A stretch of DNA of 15,193 nucleotides. Source: Rickettsiales bacterium (lineage in GTDB: Bacteria; Pseudomonadota; Alphaproteobacteria; Rs-D84). A program made the translations under genes and the position numbers. Where the stretch lies: NCBI GenBank assembly GCA_031278055.1, contig JAITLD010000072.1, positions 1 to 15,193 of the forward strand. Reading direction: 5' to 3'. Below, piece by piece: positions 1 through 3,766 of this stretch; position 1 is the first letter of the stretch, and every line of letters begins with the position of its first letter. The notes beneath the pieces were generated by a model. It worked only from the letters and a program-made list of their open reading frames with translations. It made no database searches and was not told the DNA's origin.

Positions 1-44
1 GAAACGGATTTTATAGACCCATCTTATCTGTTCTGAACTCTCAA

Positions 45-179
45 GCCCTATTCCCGCCTGCGCGGGAATGACAAAACCCTGATGGGTTTTGTAAAAAAAG
101 TGTGTAGAACAAAACTGGGTAGCATTTTTTTGACAAACAACAAAGTTGTTTGTCATTCCCGCGCAGGCGGGAATAGGGC
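45..179. repeat. Palindromic intergenic element with perfect 31-bp inverted ends
   Basis: Bases 45-75 are the exact reverse complement of 149-179. Each arm carries the 20-bp palindrome ATTCCC-N8-GGGAAT, a form resembling the dRS3-type repeats known from Neisseria and similar intergenic repeats in other bacteria. Two further perfect hairpins lie inside: an 8-bp stem 72-79/84-91 with loop TGAT, and a 10-bp stem 132-141/145-154 with a 3-nt loop. Outside the arms the symmetry continues imperfectly (33-43 against 181-198). No protein is encoded. The U-rich run precedes rather than follows the 132-154 hairpin, so it is not a standard + strand terminator. It looks like a non-autonomous mobile or REP-like repeat; function unknown. 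Confidence 0.75.
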
Positions 180-185
180 CTGAAA

Positions 186-294
186 AGTTCAGAGTTCAGA
201 ATTGCAGTGCTTAATTGATTAATAATTGATAACTAATAATTTTTTTAACTCCTAACTCATAACTCTGCACTCCTAACTCTGAACTCTGAACTCA
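186..294. repeat. Tandem heptamer repeat tract (STRR-like) with inverted ends
   Basis: The sequence reads in 7-base steps. Bases 246-294 are seven consecutive heptamers close to TAACTCT or GAACTCT. Bases 186-199 are two exact copies of AGTTCAG, the opposite-strand version. Bases 200-245 keep a degenerate AT-rich 7-base rhythm. The outer ends 186-200 and 278-292 are perfect 15-bp reverse complements, so the tract could fold into a long hairpin. It resembles in form the heptameric short tandem repeats described in cyanobacteria. It lies just before the promoter of the tRNA-Trp/secE unit, and no gene is visible within it. Confidence 0.7.
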
Positions 295-305
295 AAAAAA
301 TATGC

Positions 306-335
306 TTGACTGCGCCTTTTTATATGTGGTAGAAT
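306..335 (+). promoter_or_regulatory. Sigma70-type promoter of the tRNA-Trp/secE/nusG unit
   Basis: A -35 box TTGACT (306-311) is separated by 18 nt from a -10 box TAGAAT (330-335). Transcription would start near 342, giving a leader of about 65 nt before the tRNA 5' end at 407. This is the best promoter match upstream of the first gene. A weaker second candidate, TTGATT (344-349) with TATTCT (366-371) at 16 nt spacing, could act in tandem. Assigned by consensus match only. Confidence 0.65.
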
Positions 336-406
336 CTTTCCGCTTGATTTCATAAAAAAAAATGTTATTCTGACGTGGCTTGGGCACAAGGTCTGGTCGT
401 TTTTGT

Positions 407-480
407 AGGGGCGTAGCTCAGTGGTAGAGTACTGGTCTCCAAAACCAAGGACGAGGGTCCGATTCCTTCCGCCCCTGCCA
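407..480 (+). tRNA. tRNA-Trp (anticodon CCA)
   Basis: A 74-nt cloverleaf with encoded CCA end. The acceptor stem AGGGGCG (407-413) pairs fully with CGCCCCU (470-476), with discriminator G477 and CCA at 478-480. The D stem is 416-419/427-430 with a 7-nt loop. The anticodon stem is 432-436/444-448, and the loop 437-443 carries CCA at 439-441, reading UGG. The T stem is 453-457/465-469. Unusual details: a C-A mismatch closes the anticodon stem at 432/448, the variable loop has only 4 nt, and the T loop reads UCCGAUU, so the normally invariant U55 is C. tRNA-Trp directly before secE is a familiar alphaproteobacterial arrangement. It should be processed from the common transcript with secE. Confidence 0.95.
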
Positions 481-549
481 GGAAATAGCGGTTTTTTACC
501 GCCAGAACAAATGAAGCGGAATCTAGAGGTGTAAATAATCTTGAGGAAG

Positions 550-720
550 ATGTTGCAATATATTAAGGATGTTCGCCTAGAATGGTTTAAGATTGTTTGG
601 CCGAATCGGGACGCGGTTGTCCGCTCTACAATTCTTATCTTCATTTTTTCGGCCGTGTTCGCGCTGTTCCTGTTTTTGGTCGACAGTCTGATGGGCCTTT
701 TGGTCGGCTGGATTTTCTAA
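550..720 (+). CDS. secE: Preprotein translocase subunit SecE
   Basis: A 56-residue protein beginning MLQYIKDVRLEWFKIVWPNR. This matches the short single-membrane-span SecE of most bacteria, as opposed to the three-span, 127-residue enterobacterial form. The amphipathic N-terminal helix carries the family signature around V-W-P-x-R (residues 16-20), followed by one hydrophobic transmembrane segment at about residues 27-55. SecE clamps SecY in the SecYEG channel of the inner membrane and is essential for protein export. It sits 12 nt before nusG, the standard pairing. The start is uncertain: at ATG 550 the GAGGA at 543-547 is only 2 nt away. The same motif is well spaced for TTG 553, and AGAGG at 525-529 is spaced for TTG 541. 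I keep ATG 550. Identity is secure from the signature and the neighbour. Confidence 0.93.
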   Translation: MLQYIKDVRLEWFKIVWPNRDAVVRSTILIFIFSAVFALFLFLVDSLMGLLVGWIF

Positions 721-732
721 GAGGTCGGAATA

Positions 733-1263
733 ATGGAAAATGAAATGCGCTGGTATATGGTTAGTGTACAGACGGGATTAGAAAACCGAGTGGCGCAAAT
801 GTTGCGCGAAAAAATCGACGCCGCGAAATTAAATCCGTTGTTTGGCGAGATTCTTGTTCCAGAACGCGAGGTTGTGGAAATAAAAAAAGGCAAGCGTGAA
901 AAAACTATGAGAAAGTTTTTTCCGGGCTATGTGGTCATTCAGATGGAGATGACAAACGAATCGTTCACATTGGTAAAACAAACGCCGAATGTCGTTATGT
1001 TCTTGGGCCAGAAAAACAAACCGATTCCGATTACAGAATCCGAGGTGGCGCACCTGCGTCATCAAATGGAGGAAACGGAGTCCATCGACGATACGAATTA
1101 CGAAATCGGGCAGGAGGTGCGCGTAATCGACGGGCCGTTCGCCAATTTCAACGGTGTTGTTTCCGAAGCGGATAACGCCAGAGGGAAATTGACGGCGGTG
1201 ATCGCGGTCTTCGGGCGCGAAACCAGCGTGAATCTCGATTTCTCGCAGGTGGAGAGGGTGTAA
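733..1263 (+). CDS. nusG: Transcription termination/antitermination factor NusG
   Basis: A 176-residue protein of normal NusG length. The NGN domain covers about residues 5-110: it opens with RWYMVSVQTGLENRV and contains FFPGYVVIQM, the segment that contacts the beta' clamp helices. The KOW domain at about 122-175 has the core VRVIDGPFANFNGVV and can bind Rho or ribosomal protein S10. NusG is a general elongation factor that suppresses pausing, assists Rho-dependent termination and couples transcription to translation. The start ATG 733 has AGAGG at 720-724, 8 nt upstream. A second in-frame ATG at 745 (residue 5) is less well placed. It lies directly after secE in one transcript. The following 140 nt before rplK are repeat-rich. 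Confidence 0.97.
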   Translation: MENEMRWYMVSVQTGLENRVAQMLREKIDAAKLNPLFGEILVPEREVVEIKKGKREKTMRKFFPGYVVIQMEMTNESFTLVKQTPNVVMFLGQKNKPIPITESEVAHLRHQMEETESIDDTNYEIGQEVRVIDGPFANFNGVVSEADNARGKLTAVIAVFGRETSVNLDFSQVERV

Positions 1264-1341
1264 GAAATTATGAATTGAGAATTGTAATTTAAGAATTGCG
1301 GGCGCAAAATCATTGATTCTTAAATTTGAAATTCTGAATTC
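1264..1341. repeat. Heptamer-built inverted repeat in the nusG-rplK gap
   Basis: Bases 1271-1298 read as heptamers near (A/T)GAATTG, and bases 1313-1341 carry the opposite-strand version. The core arms AATTTAAGAAT (1286-1296) and ATTCTTAAATT (1316-1326) are perfect complements. The outer parts 1272-1283 and 1330-1341 match at 11 of 12 positions. Together they allow an imperfect hairpin with arms of about 27 nt around a GC-containing loop. It shares the 7-base rhythm of the tract at 186-294. It could be a mobile repeat, and might incidentally affect read-through from nusG into rplK. Confidence 0.6.
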
Positions 1342-1351
1342 CTGATAAAAA

Positions 1352-1381
1352 ATGCGGAAGATGCGCCACATCGCACCGCAT
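1352..1381 (+). promoter_or_regulatory. Bulged hairpin upstream of rplK, candidate L1-binding autoregulatory site
   Basis: A 6-bp helix ATGCGG (1352-1357)/CCGCAT (1376-1381) is followed by a 4-nt one-sided bulge AAGA (1358-1361) and a short helix TGCG/CGCA (1362-1365/1372-1375); GATG/CATC is an alternative inner pairing. In E. coli, protein L1 represses the rplK-rplA mRNA by binding a leader site of two helices joined by an asymmetric loop that mimics its 23S rRNA site. Position (about 22 nt before the rplK ATG) and shape fit that role. The specific conserved bases were not checked by alignment. Confidence 0.35.
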
Positions 1382-1403
1382 GACTCATAACAAGGAGTAA
1401 ATT

Positions 1404-1835
1404 ATGGCAAAGAAAGAAGTGAAGGTGATCGTCAAACTTGTCGTTCCCGCAAAACAGGCGAATCCCGCCCCGCCCATCGGACCCGCGCTCGGCGCGGCCG
1501 GCGTGAATATTGCGGAGTTCTGCAAGCAGTTTAATGACAGCACTGCGGATAAAGAACCCGGAATGCCCATTCCGTGCATAATCACGGTTTATACCGACCG
1601 GTCGTTCGAATTCATAATGAAATTGCCGCCGGTGTCGTATTTCATAAAGGAAGCATTGAAATTGAAAACAGGGGCGCACAAGCCCGGAACCGAAGTTGTC
1701 GGGACGATTTCAATGGATGAAGTTCGGAAAATAGCACAGGAAAAACTGTCCGATCTGAATTGCGGCACGGTTGATGCCGCGGCAAACATAGTGGCGGGAC
1801 AGTGCCGCTCCATGGGCGTCAAGGTGGAGGGTTGA
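1404..1835 (+). CDS. rplK: 50S ribosomal protein L11
   Basis: A 143-residue L11 of normal length. The N-terminal domain (about 1-70) has the signature PAPPIGPALGAAGVNI with the proline-rich segment that forms part of the thiostrepton cleft, and EFCKQFN. The C-terminal rRNA-binding domain (about 76-143) ends in the expected RSMGVKVEG. L11 binds the GTPase-associated region of 23S rRNA with L10, takes part in elongation-factor GTP hydrolysis, and is needed for RelA activation. The start ATG 1404 is preceded by AAGGAG (1392-1397) at 6 nt. The stop TGA lies 2 nt before the rplA start, so the two are translationally close, as in the classical L11 operon. Nothing unusual was seen in the protein. 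Confidence 0.98.
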   Translation: MAKKEVKVIVKLVVPAKQANPAPPIGPALGAAGVNIAEFCKQFNDSTADKEPGMPIPCIITVYTDRSFEFIMKLPPVSYFIKEALKLKTGAHKPGTEVVGTISMDEVRKIAQEKLSDLNCGTVDAAANIVAGQCRSMGVKVEG

Positions 1836-1837
1836 TT

Positions 1838-2512
1838 ATGAGAATTACGAGAAAAATGAAATCGATGTCCGCGCTTGACAGAACGAAAGTTTATTCTTTG
1901 GCCGATGCGATCGAGGTTTTGCGCCCGCATGTTTCCAAGAAATTCGACGAAACTTTGGACATTGCCGTCCGCCTGAACGTCGACATTACCAAAGCGGATC
2001 AAAACATTCGCGGAATGTTGTCTCTTCCAAACGGCACGGGCAAATCCGTCAGGGTTGCGGTCTTTACGAAAGATAAGCAAAGCGAGGCCAAGAAAGCCGG
2101 CGCGGATATTGTCGGGGATGCGGATTTGATAGAAAAAGTTTCGGGCGGGTTTCTGGATTTCGATCGCGTGCTGGCGACCCCGGAAATGATGCAGCCTTTG
2201 GCTAAAATCGCAAAGATTTTGGGTCCCAAAGGGATGATGCCGAATCCAAAGCTAGGTACGGTCGCCGCGAATATCGGCGATGCGGTGGCAAAGGCGAAAG
2301 CCGGTCAAATCGAATATCGTGCGGAGAAAAATGGAATTATTCATGCGGGAATCGGCAAAATGTCATTTCCGACCGAAAAGTTGGTCGAAAATGCAAGTGC
2401 TTTAATCGATACGTTGAAAAAGGTGAAACCCGCATCCGTAAAGGGACAGTACATCCTTGGCGTTTATGTTTCGACAACGCAAGGTGCCGGATTGAAAGTG
2501 GAAAACAAATAA
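1838..2512 (+). CDS. rplA: 50S ribosomal protein L1
   Basis: A 224-residue L1. Hallmarks are DQNIRGMLSLPNGTGKSVRVAVF (about residues 52-74), the LGPKGMMPNPKLGTV block of domain II, and YRAEKNGIIHAGIGK near the C-terminal part. L1 forms the mobile L1 stalk at the ribosomal E site and, in E. coli, represses its own rplK-rplA mRNA. The open frame reaches back to an ATG at 1802 inside rplK. I chose ATG 1838 because GGAGG (1826-1830) is 7 nt upstream and the protein then begins MRITRKMK, as the family does. The last A of the TAA stop is the first base of the next ORF, a 1-nt overlap suggesting coupled re-initiation. Confidence 0.97.
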   Translation: MRITRKMKSMSALDRTKVYSLADAIEVLRPHVSKKFDETLDIAVRLNVDITKADQNIRGMLSLPNGTGKSVRVAVFTKDKQSEAKKAGADIVGDADLIEKVSGGFLDFDRVLATPEMMQPLAKIAKILGPKGMMPNPKLGTVAANIGDAVAKAKAGQIEYRAEKNGIIHAGIGKMSFPTEKLVENASALIDTLKKVKPASVKGQYILGVYVSTTQGAGLKVENK

Positions 2513-2733
2513 TGACAGTTGACGGAGGCGAATGGCTGGCTGCCTATGTGCGTTTGCAAAGAATAAGAAAAAGAGATTTCTTGTCCGTGACTGATGGCGT
2601 CGTGCGAATAACGCACGACTTAATATCCATCATAGACAAAAGTATTGAAAAACTTTTGGGGCAGGGAAAAAGCCCCGTTGCGCCGAAAGGCGCGGCGGAT
2701 ATGTTCAACTTATCCAAAGGAAAAGAAAGATGA
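2512..2733 (+). CDS. Unrecognised 73-residue protein between rplA and rplJ
   Basis: I do not recognise this protein. It is 73 residues, has an excess of basic over acidic residues, and shows no signal peptide or transmembrane segment. Residues about 5-20 (GGEWLAAYVRLQRIRKR) and about 35-50 (DLISIIDKSIEKLLGQ) look helical. The tail from about 52 is rich in Gly, Pro, Ala and Lys and probably flexible. It overlaps the rplA stop by 1 nt (TAATG) and the rplJ start by 4 nt (ATGA), filling the gap exactly. This supports real translation, with re-initiation from rplA and onward to rplJ. Its own ribosome-binding site is weak (GTGGAAAA). Many bacteria have only the non-coding L10 leader here. It may be a lineage-specific ribosome-associated or regulatory peptide, or an ORF kept open over a leader RNA. 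No function can be assigned. Confidence 0.6.
   Translation: MTVDGGEWLAAYVRLQRIRKRDFLSVTDGVVRITHDLISIIDKSIEKLLGQGKSPVAPKGAADMFNLSKGKER
2658..2696 (+). promoter_or_regulatory. Paired hairpins ahead of rplJ, possible L10-leader remnant or attenuator
   Basis: Two adjacent stems lie inside the small ORF just before rplJ. GGGGC (2658-2662) pairs with GCCCC (2672-2676) around a 9-nt loop. GTTGCGCC (2677-2684) pairs with GGCGCGGC (2689-2696) through 8 bp, including two G-U pairs, capped by the GNRA tetraloop GAAA. The second stem ends 33 nt before the rplJ ATG. In E. coli the L10-(L12)4 complex represses the rplJ mRNA at a structured leader between rplA and rplJ, so regulation from this place is plausible. 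The kink-turn typical of that leader was not identified. Confidence 0.35.
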
Positions 2734-3206
2734 AACGTGAGGATAAATCATCGCTGATTTCCAAAGTGCATGGCGATCTCGTCGGCGCGGCCGGGGTTTT
2801 TGTTATTGAAAATCATGGCCTTACCGTAAGAGAAACCGAGGAATTGCGGAAAATCCTGCGGCCGATGGTCTCAATGTTCAGGATTGTGAAAAACCGGCTG
2901 ATGAAGCGCGCTTTGGACGGAACGGAGTTTGCCAAAGTGTCGGAGCTGATGAAGCGCCCGACAGCGGTCGCGATTGCAAGCGATCCCTACGGGACGGCGA
3001 AAGCTTTGGCTGAATTTGCCGAAAGGCATCCGGCCATTTCGATTGTCGGCGGGCAGATGGACGGTGGCCTGATGGGCCAAAGCGATGTTATTGAAATATC
3101 CAAACTTCCGAGCTTGCTTGAAATCCGCGGAACGATTGCGCACATTCTGATAGAACCAGCCGCACGCATTGCGCGGGTGACAGCGGAATATGGAAAAAAG
3201 AACTGA
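2730..3206 (+). CDS. rplJ: 50S ribosomal protein L10
   Basis: A 158-residue L10, close to the usual 160-175 residues. The N-terminal rRNA-binding domain includes FVIENHGLTVRETEELRK and the conserved RIVKNRLMKRAL segment (about residues 50-61), followed by KRPTAVAIASDPYGTAKALAEF. The C-terminal helix that carries L7/L12 dimers is at about 130-158 and is short. L10 anchors the L7/L12 stalk to 23S rRNA beside L11 and, with L12, represses its own mRNA in E. coli. The start ATG 2730 overlaps the preceding ORF's TGA by 4 nt and has AAGGAA at 2717-2722, about 7 nt upstream. The 58-nt gap to rplL is A-rich at its end. Confidence 0.96.
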   Translation: MKREDKSSLISKVHGDLVGAAGVFVIENHGLTVRETEELRKILRPMVSMFRIVKNRLMKRALDGTEFAKVSELMKRPTAVAIASDPYGTAKALAEFAERHPAISIVGGQMDGGLMGQSDVIEISKLPSLLEIRGTIAHILIEPAARIARVTAEYGKKN

Positions 3207-3264
3207 TACCGATAGTCGTCCGTTATGAACGACATTGATGAAAAAACAAAAAAGGAAAAATAAA

Positions 3265-3630
3265 ATGGCTGATATAAAAAAGATGATTGAAGAATTGTCA
3301 AATTGGAACGTCAAAGACTTGGTCGAATTGTCCAAAGGACTGGAAGAGGCCTGGGGCGTTTCCGCCGCCGCGGCCGTGGCCGTCGCGGCCGGTCCGGCTG
3401 CGGCAGCGGTCGAGGAAAAAACAGAGTTTGATGTGGTTTTGGCCGAAGTTGGCGATAATAAACTCTCGATCATAAAGGTTGTGAAAGAGGCGACGGGGCT
3501 CGGATTGAGCGAAGCAAAGGCGTTCGTCGAATCCGCGCCAAAGACTCTAAAAGAGTCCGTCAAAAAAGAAGAGGCCGAAGAATTGAAAAAGAAGCTCGAA
3601 GACTTTGGCGCGAAAGTCGAGTTAAAATAG
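3265..3630 (+). CDS. rplL: 50S ribosomal protein L7/L12
   Basis: A 121-residue protein, identical in length to E. coli L7/L12. Residues 1-32 form the dimerisation helix pair ([20 protein letters not shown]). Residues about 33-51 are the Ala/Val/Gly-rich flexible hinge. The C-terminal factor-binding domain (about 53-121) has [26 protein letters not shown] and [10 protein letters not shown]. Multiple copies bound to L10 recruit EF-Tu, EF-G and IF2. The frame stays open upstream to TTG 3235, but ATG 3265 gives the family N-terminus. It has AAGGA at 3252-3256, 8 nt upstream, in an A-rich and probably unstructured leader. Such a leader suits the high output needed for several copies per ribosome. 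Confidence 0.98.
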   Translation: MADIKKMIEELSNWNVKDLVELSKGLEEAWGVSAAAAVAVAAGPAAAAVEEKTEFDVVLAEVGDNKLSIIKVVKEATGLGLSEAKAFVESAPKTLKESVKKEEAEELKKKLEDFGAKVELK

Positions 3631-3633
3631 TTT

Positions 3634-3723
3634 ATCCCCCAATGGAGGGGATGAACGCAGGTTGCGGCAAATGGAAGGGGCGGTCCCGCGCTGTTGTGGT
3701 TTATAGCGGGCGCGCCCCGCCCC
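3634..3723 (+). promoter_or_regulatory. Structured rplL-rpoB spacer, candidate attenuator or processing site
   Basis: The 136-nt gap holds a 6-bp hairpin ATCCCC (3634-3639)/GGGGAT (3647-3652) and a larger GC-rich fold. In the larger fold GGGGCGG (3677-3683) pairs with CCGCCCC (3717-3723), and inside it CCCGC (3685-3689) pairs with GCGGG (3706-3710). GGGCGCGCCC at 3708-3717 is self-complementary, so alternative folds exist. No U-tract follows, so full termination is unlikely. E. coli has a partial attenuator and an RNase III cleavage site in the same gap, which lower rpoB output relative to rplL. A comparable role is inferred here. No convincing internal promoter was seen. Confidence 0.45.
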
Positions 3724-3766
3724 CGACGGTATATTTTAGAGATGATGGAATAACAAGGAGAAAAAC

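Noticed and set aside
45..179. CRISPR-like array
   Set aside because: There are only two arms, inverted rather than direct, with no regularly spaced spacers.
488..502. GCGGT/ACCGC hairpin after tRNA-Trp as a terminator
   Set aside because: The stem is only 5 bp, the T run is in the loop and not after it, and secE follows in the expected shared transcript.
511..534. Seven-codon ORF (MKRNLEV) as a leader peptide before secE
   Set aside because: No ribosome-binding site, no regulatory codon run and no paired attenuator.
273..644. 123-codon minus-strand frame covering tRNA-Trp and secE
   Set aside because: It overlaps a tRNA and secE in antisense and its translation shows no family features.
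1802..1837. Upstream in-frame start for rplA
   Set aside because: It would add 12 residues not found in L1, inside rplK. ATG 1838 has a well-spaced GGAGG.
3235..3264. Upstream TTG/ATG starts for rplL
   Set aside because: The extra Lys-rich residues are not part of L7/L12 and include the ribosome-binding site of ATG 3265.
2871..3563. 230-codon minus-strand frame over rplJ/rplL
   Set aside because: It is a shadow of two well-supported ribosomal protein genes, with an Ala/Thr-rich run that simply mirrors the L7/L12 hinge.
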